From positions 1-6,779 of the forward strand of contig DMNR01000200.1 in NCBI GenBank assembly GCA_003452655.1: 6,779 bases of DNA. The letters run 5' to 3'. Below the pieces are notes generated by a model, which worked only from the letters and a program-made list of their open reading frames with translations, was not told where the DNA came from and ran no database searches. This DNA is from Actinomycetota bacterium (lineage in GTDB: Bacteria > Actinomycetota > Actinomycetes > S36-B12 > UBA10799). Each line of letters begins with the position of its first letter. The first letter of the stretch is position 1. The position numbers and the translations under genes were made by a program. Positions 1-5,404 of the stretch are shown piece by piece.

Positions 1-4
1 ACCC

Positions 5-21
5 TCACCTTGGCAAGGTGA
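5..21. repeat. Short perfect inverted repeat at left edge
   Basis: TCACCTT and AAGGTGA are separated by GGC, giving a 7-bp stem with a 3-nt loop. There is no T-run after it, so a classical terminator is not supported. It could be part of a structure that continues left of the window, or chance. Confidence 0.3.
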
Positions 22-149
22 TGCGCTACCAGCTGCGCTACGTCCGCATTGCACCCGACGCGGGATCGCCGCGCCTGGTGCGGGCACACTTTATCCGATC
101 CCAGAAGTCTCGCCCAACCTTGGGGAGGCGCATGGCGCGATTAAGGGCC

Positions 150-154
150 GGAGG
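150..154 (+). promoter_or_regulatory. Ribosome binding site deciding the pabB start
   Basis: GGAGG lies 7 nt before the in-frame GTG at 162. This is the only strong Shine-Dalgarno box near the beginning of the gene and favours GTG 162 over the upstream in-frame GTG 18 / ATG 21. Confidence 0.7.
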
Positions 155-161
155 TGAATGC

Positions 162-1193
162 GTGAGCGACGAAACTGCTGTGGCCTGCATCGGTGGACAG
201 ATCGCTTCGGAACTTGTCGACAGCACAGGAGACCTTTGCGCGCTGGACTCCGACGGGCGGTGGATCGTGGTTGTCGACTTTGAGGGAACTCCAACCTGCC
301 TGAAGTTCGCTCGTTGGCGCCCAGGTACTCCAGCTTCGGTCGCCGGCCCGTGGCGAGGACCCGCCGTGAATCGGTACGTATCCAGCCTCGGCCGAGATTC
401 GTATGTGGCGGCTGTTGCCAGTGTGCGAGAGGGGATCGCCGCCGGGACGCTCTACCAGGCCAATATCTGTCGGATCATGTCTGCGCCGATCTTGGAAGGC
501 ACTGGTGGCGATGTCCTCGGGCTAGCAGCGCTACTTGCGCAACGTAACCCTGCGCCCTACGCATCTTGTGTGCGTGTCCCGCATCTTGGGATCGAAATCG
601 CGAGTGCTTCACCGGAACTGTTCATTGGTCGCTCTGGGAGCACCATCACATCTGGGCCGATCAAGGGGACGGGCGCAGTGGCGTCGGACCTTTCGGCGAA
701 GGACCGTGCTGAAAACATCATGATTGTGGACCTGGTTCGCAACGACTTGAGCAAGGTCGCGCAGCCGGGTTCCGTTGCCGTTCCAAGTTTGCTGCGAGTT
801 GAAGAGCACCCGACGGTCGTTCATTTGGTGTCGACGGTTTCCGCCCAACTGCTGACCGGCATCGGATGGCCAGAGATCATGCAAGCGACATTTCCTCCAG
901 GCAGCGTCTCGGGTGCCCCGAAGTTCACGGCGCTGAAGATGATCGAAGACCTCGAACCGATGGCCAGGGGTCCATACTGCGGGGCAATCGGCTTTGTTGA
1001 TGCCGACAACCGAAGCGCGAGCCTGGCAGTTGGAATTCGGACTTTCTGGCTCACCGACGGGCAACGAAACAAGGTTTTGCATTTTGGAACCGGCGCTGGG
1101 ATTACCTGGGGTAGCGATCCACAGGCAGAATGGGAAGAGTCGGAACTAAAGGCACGCCATTTGACGTCCGTCGCGGCAGGAGTATGGACATGA
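162..1193 (+). CDS. pabB: Aminodeoxychorismate synthase component I (PabB-type chorismate-binding enzyme)
   Basis: Uses chorismate and amidotransferase-supplied ammonia to form 4-amino-4-deoxychorismate, the precursor of p-aminobenzoate in cytosolic folate synthesis. The GTG start gives 343 residues, much shorter than E. coli PabB (about 450), with a reduced N-terminal region and a chorismate-binding domain from about residue 78 to the end. Visible family motifs are SASPELF, PIKGT with Lys168, [17 protein letters not shown] (Arg193), EHP at 215-217, GSVSGAPK ending at Lys254, [20 protein letters not shown] and WEESELKA near the C-terminus. Lys in PIKGT is typical of PabB, whereas anthranilate synthase TrpE has Ala there, which argues for ADC synthase. 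The usual arginine-rich loop after PIKGT is missing and the segment is roughly a dozen residues shorter than in E. coli-type enzymes. It overlaps the next gene by ATGA, so both are probably translationally coupled. The PabA/TrpG partner must lie elsewhere. Confidence 0.88.
   Translation: MSDETAVACIGGQIASELVDSTGDLCALDSDGRWIVVVDFEGTPTCLKFARWRPGTPASVAGPWRGPAVNRYVSSLGRDSYVAAVASVREGIAAGTLYQANICRIMSAPILEGTGGDVLGLAALLAQRNPAPYASCVRVPHLGIEIASASPELFIGRSGSTITSGPIKGTGAVASDLSAKDRAENIMIVDLVRNDLSKVAQPGSVAVPSLLRVEEHPTVVHLVSTVSAQLLTGIGWPEIMQATFPPGSVSGAPKFTALKMIEDLEPMARGPYCGAIGFVDADNRSASLAVGIRTFWLTDGQRNKVLHFGTGAGITWGSDPQAEWEESELKARHLTSVAAGVWT
1178..1182 (+). promoter_or_regulatory. Ribosome binding site for the pabC-like gene
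   Basis: AGGAG inside the end of pabB, 7 nt before ATG 1190 but only 1 nt before ATG 1184. The spacing selects ATG 1190 as the start, which forms the ATGA overlap with the pabB stop. Confidence 0.7.
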
Positions 1194-2041
1194 CCAATCC
1201 ACCAGCAATCGTGTGGATCAACGGGGACCTCGTTCCAGCGGACCAGGCCACTGTCAGTGTTTACGACAGAGGGTTCACCTCCGGCGATGGTGTGTTCGAA
1301 ACTCTCAAAGTCGTCCATGGGGTGCCGTTTGCGATTACTCGACACTTGCGCCGACTTGTTGAATCGGCCCACATCATTGGCTTCACGCCGCCGAACGACT
1401 CCCAATTGCGCGCGGCAGTAGCAGCGACGGTTGACGCGAACCTGGCGCGGCTTGGTGAACTCGGCCGCTTGCGATTGACGCTGACTGCTGGGAGACCCCG
1501 CCCATCAGGGTCAGTCCCCACCCGAGATGCATCGGATCTAACGCTGGTGCTCACTGCGGACCCGCAAGCGAGACACCCCGACGAGCTTTCCGTCGTCAGT
1601 GTGCCTTGGCCGCACAATGAGCGTGGTCCGCTCGTCGGCGCCAAGACGACTTCATACGCCGACAACCTGGCGGTGCTGGAGCAAGTTCGGCAGAAGGGTG
1701 CGGACGAGGCATTGGTGTGCGACACCCAAGGGCGGATCTGTGAGGCAACAACTGCAAACGTAATCCTTGGTGTCAAAGGTCAACTCGTGACGCCGACGTT
1801 GAAAACAGGCTGCCTCGGGGGAGTCACTCGGTCGCTGCTCATTGAGTGGGGAATCGTGCAAGAGCAGGATGTCGCATTCGCAGATCTCGGGTGGGCAGCT
1901 GAAATGTTGCTGTCGTCGTCAACGAGGAATCTGATTCCAGTGGCGCGCTGTGACGACCACGTCTACCCAAGTCCTGGTCCACTGGGCGCCGACGCGATCA
2001 GAGAGTTCACCGTGCGGGCCGCCCAGAATCTCGATCCGTGA
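1190..2041 (+). CDS. pabC: Fold-type IV PLP enzyme, probable aminodeoxychorismate lyase
   Basis: Predicted to convert aminodeoxychorismate into p-aminobenzoate plus pyruvate. The 283-residue length is normal for class IV aminotransferase-like proteins. Visible signatures: [17 protein letters not shown] (about 22-38), RHLRRL (51-56), the presumed PLP-binding Lys152 in [11 protein letters not shown], Glu185 in CEATTANV (the residue that normally contacts the PLP pyridine nitrogen), [11 protein letters not shown] (208-217) and the [10 protein letters not shown] phosphate-binding region (242-251). Sequence motifs alone do not separate PabC from branched-chain or D-amino-acid aminotransferases in this fold; the assignment rests mainly on the ATGA overlap with pabB, which makes a pABA operon the simplest reading. 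The start was chosen by the AGGAG box 7 nt upstream; an in-frame ATG at 1184 and a longer frame from 1130 have poorer signals. Confidence 0.82.
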   Translation: MTNPPAIVWINGDLVPADQATVSVYDRGFTSGDGVFETLKVVHGVPFAITRHLRRLVESAHIIGFTPPNDSQLRAAVAATVDANLARLGELGRLRLTLTAGRPRPSGSVPTRDASDLTLVLTADPQARHPDELSVVSVPWPHNERGPLVGAKTTSYADNLAVLEQVRQKGADEALVCDTQGRICEATTANVILGVKGQLVTPTLKTGCLGGVTRSLLIEWGIVQEQDVAFADLGWAAEMLLSSSTRNLIPVARCDDHVYPSPGPLGADAIREFTVRAAQNLDP

Positions 2042-2050
2042 CTGGGATCG
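2032..2050. terminator. Weak hairpin between convergent genes, possible terminator
   Basis: CGATCC and GGATCG form a 6-bp stem with a 7-nt loop that contains the pabC stop codon. It sits at the junction where the pabC-like gene and the minus-strand oxidase gene converge with only 11 nt between stop codons, where a bidirectional terminator would be useful. It has no T-run on either side, so it is not a classical intrinsic terminator. Confidence 0.25.
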
Positions 2051-2052
2051 CG

Positions 2053-3168
2053 TCAGGTTTGTCGCCACAGCAAGTCAGGGGTGAGGTCAGCAATCGACGG
2101 TGCTCCGAGCAGGGCCATGGCCATCTCAAACTCGGTCAAGAGCATCTCAATAACGTGAGTGACGCCCTGTTCACCGTAGGTCGCTAGGCCCCAGATGTAA
2201 GGCCGCCCCACCATCACCGCTGATGCGCCCAAGCACAGAGCCTTGGCGACATCGGTTCCCCGGCGGATCCCACCGTCAACGATTACTGGGACGTCTCCGC
2301 CGACAGCCGCGACCACGCCAGGCAGTGCGTCGACCGTCGCGGGGACCGTGTCCAAATTCCGTGCCCCGTGGTTGGAAACCATCACTGCTGCCGCGCCAAT
2401 GTCGACGGCCTTTCGTGCGTCATCAGGTCGCAAGATTCCCTTGGGTATGACGGGCACTGGTGAAGTTTGGACCAGCCATTCGAGGTCCGCCCAGGTGATG
2501 TTCGGACTCAGGTGCGGGTTGTAAATGCGCCGATGCGCTGGAGTCGGATCGGGCGTGACGGGCGACCCATCGAGAATCGGATAGGCAGCACCGTCGGCGG
2601 CACCCAGATTGTTGCGCTTGTCGCGATCGCGCGCTCCGAGAGTCGGGGTGTCGACTGTCACTGCCAGGCCCGACGCACCTTCGGCGACTGCATCGGCAAC
2701 CAGTTGGCTAGTCCAGTCTCGGTCGTGTTGAATGTAGAGCTGGAACCACCAGGGTTCACCCACGGACTGTGCCACCGCACCAACTTCCTTGAGTGAGGTT
2801 CCCCCGAGGGAACTCTGGATGTACAGGGCCGCAGCCTTGCGTGCCCCGCGAATCGTTGCGGCTTCCCCATCGGGGTGGTACGCAGTATGGCGAGCAGTTG
2901 GCGCCAACAGGATTGGGTGCGCCAGGTCCTGGCCTAAGAGGCTGGTCCGGGTGTCGAGCTTCGAAACATCCACCAGCGTGTGCGGCGCCAACTTGATTCG
3001 CTCCCACGCCTGCACGTTGTCTGCGAGGGTCGATTCATCTCCGGCTCCGCCTGACACGTAGTCCCACACTGGGCCGATCAGGTTCTGCCGCGCGAGCGGT
3101 TCCAATTGGGTGACATGAACGATTTCGTCCCCAACGGGATCAGCCCGGACTACCTCAGGTTGGCTCAT
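2053..3168 (-). CDS. FMN-dependent alpha-hydroxy-acid oxidase/dehydrogenase (lactate oxidase-like)
   Basis: Member of the glycolate oxidase / lactate dehydrogenase / lactate oxidase TIM-barrel family, which oxidises L-2-hydroxy acids to 2-oxo acids using FMN. The 371-residue protein has the catalytic set at the expected places: Tyr37 in VWDYVSGGAGDE, Tyr145 in WWFQLYIQ, Asp173 in AVTVDTPTLGARDRD, Lys243 in VIPKGI, His267 and Arg270 in VSNHGARNLD, and the FMN-phosphate region DGGIRRGTDV (298-307) with GRP (321-323). The GARDRDKRN stretch resembles lactate oxidases, but the substrate cannot be read from sequence; (S)-mandelate- or glycolate-type activity is possible. No signal peptide or membrane segment is evident, so it is probably cytosolic. 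ATG 3168 starts the recognisable protein; no strong Shine-Dalgarno is visible, and GTG 3198 in the same frame is an alternative. It lies 50 nt downstream of the ssgB-like gene on the same strand and is probably co-transcribed. Confidence 0.88.
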   Translation of the reverse strand: MSQPEVVRADPVGDEIVHVTQLEPLARQNLIGPVWDYVSGGAGDESTLADNVQAWERIKLAPHTLVDVSKLDTRTSLLGQDLAHPILLAPTARHTAYHPDGEAATIRGARKAAALYIQSSLGGTSLKEVGAVAQSVGEPWWFQLYIQHDRDWTSQLVADAVAEGASGLAVTVDTPTLGARDRDKRNNLGAADGAAYPILDGSPVTPDPTPAHRRIYNPHLSPNITWADLEWLVQTSPVPVIPKGILRPDDARKAVDIGAAAVMVSNHGARNLDTVPATVDALPGVVAAVGGDVPVIVDGGIRRGTDVAKALCLGASAVMVGRPYIWGLATYGEQGVTHVIEMLLTEFEMAMALLGAPSIADLTPDLLWRQT

Positions 3169-3181
3169 GCCATCTGAACGT

Positions 3182-3191
3182 AGCCCGGGCT
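3182..3191. repeat. 10-bp palindrome in the ssgB-oxidase gap
   Basis: AGCCCGGGCT is a perfect palindrome in the 50-nt gap between the ssgB-like stop and the oxidase ATG. It could contribute to an RNA hairpin in the dicistronic message or be a protein site; with GC-rich DNA a 10-bp palindrome is weak evidence. Confidence 0.25.
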
Positions 3192-3218
3192 GACTCACTA
3201 TGGAGACCCGAGTTGGGC

Positions 3219-3659
3219 TTACAGGGTGGCGGGACCGCCATCTGAAAGTAGTCGGTCGATGAGTCCATCGATGTCGATCATGCCGCTTTCTGATCCGGCA
3301 GGGACCACTGTGTACGTGCGCATCAGGAACTCTTCGATCTGCTCGCGGGGCGCCTCCATCAGCGCTTGGCCGCTTGGTGACGACAACGACAAACAGAAGA
3401 TGTCGCCGCTGGCGTTCTTGGAAGGCCACACCGCGATGTCACCGTCGCCGACAGGCTTACGTAGTCCCTCGGCGAGAAGGTCGCGGGCGAACACCCAGTT
3501 GACGTCACCTTCGGAAGTGCGAAATGTGGCGCGAACTGAGAATGGCTCGTGTGCCGCGTAATCGAACAGCGCCAACACAGTCACTGACCGCTCAGCGGTG
3601 AGGACGAGCTTAAGGTTCATCTCGGTTGTAACGATTGTGGGCAATGGTCCGGTAGTCAT
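3219..3659 (-). CDS. ssgB: SsgB-like sporulation/cell-division protein (SsgA family)
   Basis: Small actinobacterial protein of the SsgA-like family. In Streptomyces, SsgB binds FtsZ and, with SsgA, positions the sporulation septa. The 146 residues span the whole family domain: a beta-rich N-terminus (MNLKLVL at 14-20), the EPFSVRATF segment (38-46), the signature VNWVFARDLLAEGL (53-66), the GDGDIAVWPS stretch (71-80), LSSPSGQALMEAP (92-104) and FLMRT (111-115). Typical SsgB is about 137 residues, so this is full length. From memory it resembles Streptomyces SsgB more than SsgA, but assignment among SsgA-like subgroups needs a tree. ATG 3659 is supported by a strong AGGAGG box; an internal ATG at 3620 has none. 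It is first in a probable two-gene unit with the alpha-hydroxy-acid oxidase gene and has a candidate SigB/SigH-class promoter. No transmembrane segment or catalytic motif is expected or seen. Confidence 0.88.
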   Translation of the reverse strand: MTTGPLPTIVTTEMNLKLVLTAERSVTVLALFDYAAHEPFSVRATFRTSEGDVNWVFARDLLAEGLRKPVGDGDIAVWPSKNASGDIFCLSLSSPSGQALMEAPREQIEEFLMRTYTVVPAGSESGMIDIDGLIDRLLSDGGPATL

Positions 3660-3668
3660 TTCTGTATT

Positions 3669-3674
3669 CCTCCT
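3669..3674 (-). promoter_or_regulatory. Ribosome binding site of the ssgB-like gene
   Basis: On the minus strand AGGAGG precedes the ATG at 3659 by 9 nt. It is the strongest Shine-Dalgarno in the window and fixes the start. Confidence 0.75.
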
Positions 3675-3702
3675 CGTAGGTCTCCGACGTAGTGATGCCC
3701 AC

Positions 3703-3714
3703 TGGGGATCCCCA
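3703..3714. promoter_or_regulatory. Perfect 12-bp palindrome, candidate operator upstream of ssgB
   Basis: TGGGGATCCCCA reads identically on both strands. It ends 43 nt upstream of the ssgB-like start and directly abuts the candidate -10 element at 3715-3720, so it would cover the presumed transcription start. A repressor site or a 5'-UTR hairpin are both possible. Its role is inferred only from position and symmetry. Confidence 0.35.
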
Positions 3715-3738
3715 ATAACCGCGATTTGGCAAACAAAC
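3715..3738 (-). promoter_or_regulatory. Candidate SigB/SigH-class promoter for ssgB
   Basis: Read on the minus strand, GTTT (3738-3735) is followed after exactly 14 nt by GGTTAT (3720-3715). This differs by one base from the -10 consensus in the stress-sigma pattern GTTT-N14-16-GGGTAT, as I recall it for actinobacterial SigB/SigF/SigH-type factors. It would start transcription about 50 nt before the ATG. In Streptomyces coelicolor ssgB has been reported to be controlled by SigH, which makes the match meaningful, though the core motif is short and could occur by chance. Confidence 0.45.
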
Positions 3739-3892
3739 CTCTACTTGGAGCAACGGAGTTGCCATCTGTAATTGCCTGGTGACTCTGCGTCCTTGGGTGC
3801 CGAACGGGGCTCGCCGGTGGCCGCAGATTGAGGTCACCTCGACAGAATTCGGTGCGATCGGGTCGGGTGCGAGTGCAGCGTGCTGTTGCGTC

Positions 3893-3898
3893 TAAAGT
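3893..3898 (+). promoter_or_regulatory. Possible -10 element for tRNA-Val
   Basis: TAAAGT fits the loose actinobacterial -10 pattern TAnnnT and would start transcription about 30 nt upstream of the mature tRNA. No recognisable -35 hexamer sits at 16-18 nt spacing, so this is only a candidate. Confidence 0.28.
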
Positions 3899-3910
3899 AG
3901 GCGCGCACAC

Positions 3911-3931
3911 GTCGACGGTTGACTCGTCGAC
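3911..3931 (+). repeat. Inverted repeat in the tRNA-Val 5' leader
   Basis: GTCGACG and CGTCGAC form a 7-bp stem with a 7-nt loop, ending only 3 nt before the mature tRNA 5' end. It would lie in the precursor 5' leader that RNase P removes. Function unknown. Confidence 0.4.
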
Positions 3932-3934
3932 GGC

Positions 3935-4011
3935 GCACCTGTAGCTCAGTTGGTTAGAGCGCACGCTTCACACGCGTGAGGTCCCCAGTTCGAGTCTGGG
4001 CAGGTGCACCA
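3935..4011 (+). tRNA. tRNA-Val, anticodon CAC
   Basis: A full cloverleaf can be drawn: acceptor GCACCTG (3935-3941) pairs perfectly with CAGGTGC (4001-4007); D stem GCTC/GAGC (3944-3947 with 3957-3960); anticodon stem CACGC/GCGTG (3962-3966 with 3974-3978) with loop TTCACAC and anticodon CAC at 3969-3971; a five-base variable region; T stem CCCAG/CTGGG (3984-3988 with 3996-4000) with loop TTCGAGT. Discriminator A at 4008 suits tRNA-Val, and CCA is encoded at 4009-4011. It decodes GUG. It is the only tRNA gene seen and lies divergently from ssgB. Confidence 0.97.
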
Positions 4012-4027
4012 CCTGACGCACTTGGAT

Positions 4028-4041
4028 GGCCGATGTCGGCC
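4028..4041 (+). terminator. Small hairpin after tRNA-Val, possible terminator or processing signal
   Basis: GGCCG and CGGCC form a 5-bp GC stem with loop ATGT, 17 nt after the encoded CCA and 20 nt before the next start codon. There is no U-tract, so it may equally be a structural element in a tRNA-mRNA transcript that is cut by RNases. Confidence 0.3.
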
Positions 4042-4060
4042 GCCCAGATCCGGTGAGACG

Positions 4061-5293
4061 ATGGGCAACATGAATCGAACTCTTGTTGCCTTTTCAATCG
4101 GAGTGAGCTCCGCTGCACTCGTTGCGGCAGGCGTGGTGCTCGTGCCGACAGCCGCTTCGGCCCAACCGGTCGCTAGCGTCCCGGCGCCGCGAGCGCTTCC
4201 AGGCGTGGCGCTGACAGTGGTTCCCTCTGTGTCCGGGTTCGATGACCCCACGGCCGTTGCCTCGGCCCACGATGGTCGGGGTCGCCTGTTCGTTGCTGAG
4301 CGTTCCGGACGGATTCGAATCGTCAAATCGGGCAAGGTGTACAAGAAGGCCTACCTCAATCTGGCCGGAGTCATTGGTTCCAACGGTGGTGAGCAGGGAT
4401 TGCTCGGCCTAGCGTTTTCCCCAGGCTTCAGCAAGAACGGCAAGCTCTTTGTGACCTACACGGCCCGCGACGGCGCTGTGATCCTTGCCAGCGCCAAGGC
4501 TAAGAAGGCGAGCAAGAACGTCGTCAAGAAGTCGACGCTGAAGACGATCTTGAGGGTGCCCCATTCATTTGCGACCAACCACAACGGCGGAAGTCTCGCG
4601 TTCGGTACCGACGGTTTGTTGTATTTCGGGACTGGAGACGGCGGAGGTTCGGGCGACCCGCAACGAACGGCGCAGCGATTGACGAGCCCGTTGGGGAAGA
4701 TCTTGCGCCTCAATGTGGCCACGTCGTGTGGCAAGAAGCGGTACTGCGTTCCAACGGCGAATCAGTTTGCGAAGTCAAAGTCCAAGACCAAGCGTCTCGT
4801 ATTCGCCTCCGGGGTCCGAAACCCATGGCGTATCAGCATCGATTCGGCGACGGGCAACCTATGGGTCGGCGACGTTGGCCAGGACGCCTTCGAGGAGGTC
4901 AACGTCGTATCGACCAGTGCCCGAGGCGTCAATTTCGGTTGGTCTTGCAGGGAGGCAAATGTGACTTTTAATGGTTCGCAATGCCCAGGTCTTGCTGGAT
5001 ATGTGGCACCAGTGACGACCTTGTGTCATCCCGAGGCGGTGTCGGGTTGTGTCCCGCCATTCGTCGGTGAATCGATTATTGGTGGGTACGTCTACCGCGG
5101 CCGAACGTCACCGGCCTTGGTCGGCACCTACATCTTCGCTGACTTCATGACTGGTCGCATCTTCGGATTCCAGTCGGGCCAGACCAGGCAGCTCGCTTCT
5201 TTGGGGCGGATCACGTCGTTTGGGGAGTCGGATAGTCGCGAGCTGTACGCGGTGACATACGGCGGGACTCTTTATCGGATTCGCTCAAATTAG
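4061..5293 (+). CDS. Secreted glucose/sorbosone dehydrogenase-type beta-propeller protein
   Basis: Resembles the PQQ-dependent soluble aldose sugar dehydrogenase (GSDH) family, six-bladed propellers that oxidise sugars outside the cytoplasm with PQQ and calcium. With ATG 4061 it has 410 residues; residues 1-34 form a signal peptide (Arg6, a hydrophobic stretch, and ASA before Gln35). Family-like segments: DDPTAVASAHDGRGRLFVAE (61-80), GGEQGLLGLAFSPGF (109-123), TNHNGGSLAFGTDGLLYFGT (172-191) with His174 matching the active-site His position, GVRNPWRISID (251-261), GDVGQDAFEEVN (270-281), NFGW (291-294) and GGYVYRGRTS (341-350). Six cysteines fall in three close pairs (223/229, 296/308, 322/330), suggesting exported disulfides. 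Two lysine-rich stretches (about 145-161 and 238-245) look like inserted surface loops. ATG 4070 is an equally possible start: GGTGAG lies 3 nt from the first and 12 nt from the second. PQQ binding and activity are inferred; many actinobacterial members are uncharacterised. Confidence 0.83.
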   Translation: MGNMNRTLVAFSIGVSSAALVAAGVVLVPTAASAQPVASVPAPRALPGVALTVVPSVSGFDDPTAVASAHDGRGRLFVAERSGRIRIVKSGKVYKKAYLNLAGVIGSNGGEQGLLGLAFSPGFSKNGKLFVTYTARDGAVILASAKAKKASKNVVKKSTLKTILRVPHSFATNHNGGSLAFGTDGLLYFGTGDGGGSGDPQRTAQRLTSPLGKILRLNVATSCGKKRYCVPTANQFAKSKSKTKRLVFASGVRNPWRISIDSATGNLWVGDVGQDAFEEVNVVSTSARGVNFGWSCREANVTFNGSQCPGLAGYVAPVTTLCHPEAVSGCVPPFVGESIIGGYVYRGRTSPALVGTYIFADFMTGRIFGFQSGQTRQLASLGRITSFGESDSRELYAVTYGGTLYRIRSN

Positions 5294-5310
5294 CTTTCGG
5301 GATCGCCGAA

Positions 5311-5396
5311 CCTCACCCGAACGGCCCATCGCCTCGGGCGGCCGAATGCCGATCACTTTAGGAACAGCACGCCATGGTGCTGCCCTTGAAGTGAGG
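5311..5396 (+). promoter_or_regulatory. Structured leader with competing helices before the CAP-domain gene
   Basis: CCTCAC (5311-5316) is complementary to GTGAGG (5391-5396), which carries most of the ribosome binding site. Alternatively, CACTT (5354-5358) can pair with AAGTG (5389-5393), which uses the same GTG but leaves the AGGA free. The second fold contains AGG/CCT (5360-5362 with 5384-5386) and CAGCAC/GTGCTG (5365-5370 with 5377-5382) around a 6-nt loop, 14 bp in all. A small hairpin CGGCC/GGCCG (5322-5326 with 5340-5344) lies between. This layout could control translation, but I recognise no known riboswitch class and have not computed energies. Confidence 0.35.
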
Positions 5397-5397
5397 A
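5393..5397 (+). promoter_or_regulatory. Ribosome binding site of the CAP-domain gene
   Basis: GAGGA lies 7 nt before ATG 5405, immediately after the 3' arm of the long leader hairpin. Confidence 0.65.
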
Positions 5398-5404
5398 CCT
5401 CGCG

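Larger units (their letters stand above)
1..161. other. Leading region upstream of pabB; origin unresolved
   Basis: No gene can be assigned here. The pabB frame stays open to the left edge, with a GTG at 18 and an ATG at 21, but the peptide it would add is very arginine-rich and does not look like a PabB N-terminus. A second frame is open from base 2 to a TGA at 155-157, ending four bases before the pabB start, so this could instead be the tail of an upstream gene; I do not recognise its product. A third frame stops at 19-21. No convincing promoter is visible. Third-position GC is higher in the pabB frame than in the second frame, so the longer pabB start is not fully excluded. Confidence 0.3.

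Noticed and set aside
162..1193. Anthranilate synthase component I (TrpE)
   Set aside because: The PIKGT lysine and the coupling to a class IV PLP enzyme favour aminodeoxychorismate synthase; TrpE has Ala at that position.
609..1405. Antisense open frames over pabB and the pabC-like gene
   Set aside because: No family motifs, and the plus-strand frames carry complete enzyme signatures with proper ribosome binding sites.
2053..3168. MftD of a mycofactocin cluster
   Set aside because: MftD belongs to the same FMN family, but no mftA, mftB, mftC, mftE or mftF gene is nearby.
3169..3429. Extension of the oxidase gene to an upstream start at 3429
   Set aside because: The frame happens to be open, but it would overlap the 3' end of the ssgB-like gene and adds 87 residues with no resemblance to the family, whose proteins are about 370 residues.
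3691..3703. BldD-like box upstream of ssgB (AGTG...CACT)
   Set aside because: The half-sites are separated by five bases and lack the full AGTGA-N-TCACC arrangement that I recall for BldD.
3610..3964. Small minus-strand frames in the ssgB-tRNA gap
   Set aside because: They run through the ssgB ribosome site or the tRNA, have no RBS of their own and no recognisable motifs.
3935..4011. Integration site of a mobile element at the tRNA
   Set aside because: I found no second copy of the tRNA 3' end, no integrase gene and no atypical composition next to it.
3946..4344. Minus-strand open frame of 132 codons across the tRNA and the start of the propeller gene
   Set aside because: Its C-terminal part is the reverse translation of the tRNA-Val gene (the familiar PDSNWGPH-type artefact), and the rest is antisense to a clear signal peptide gene.
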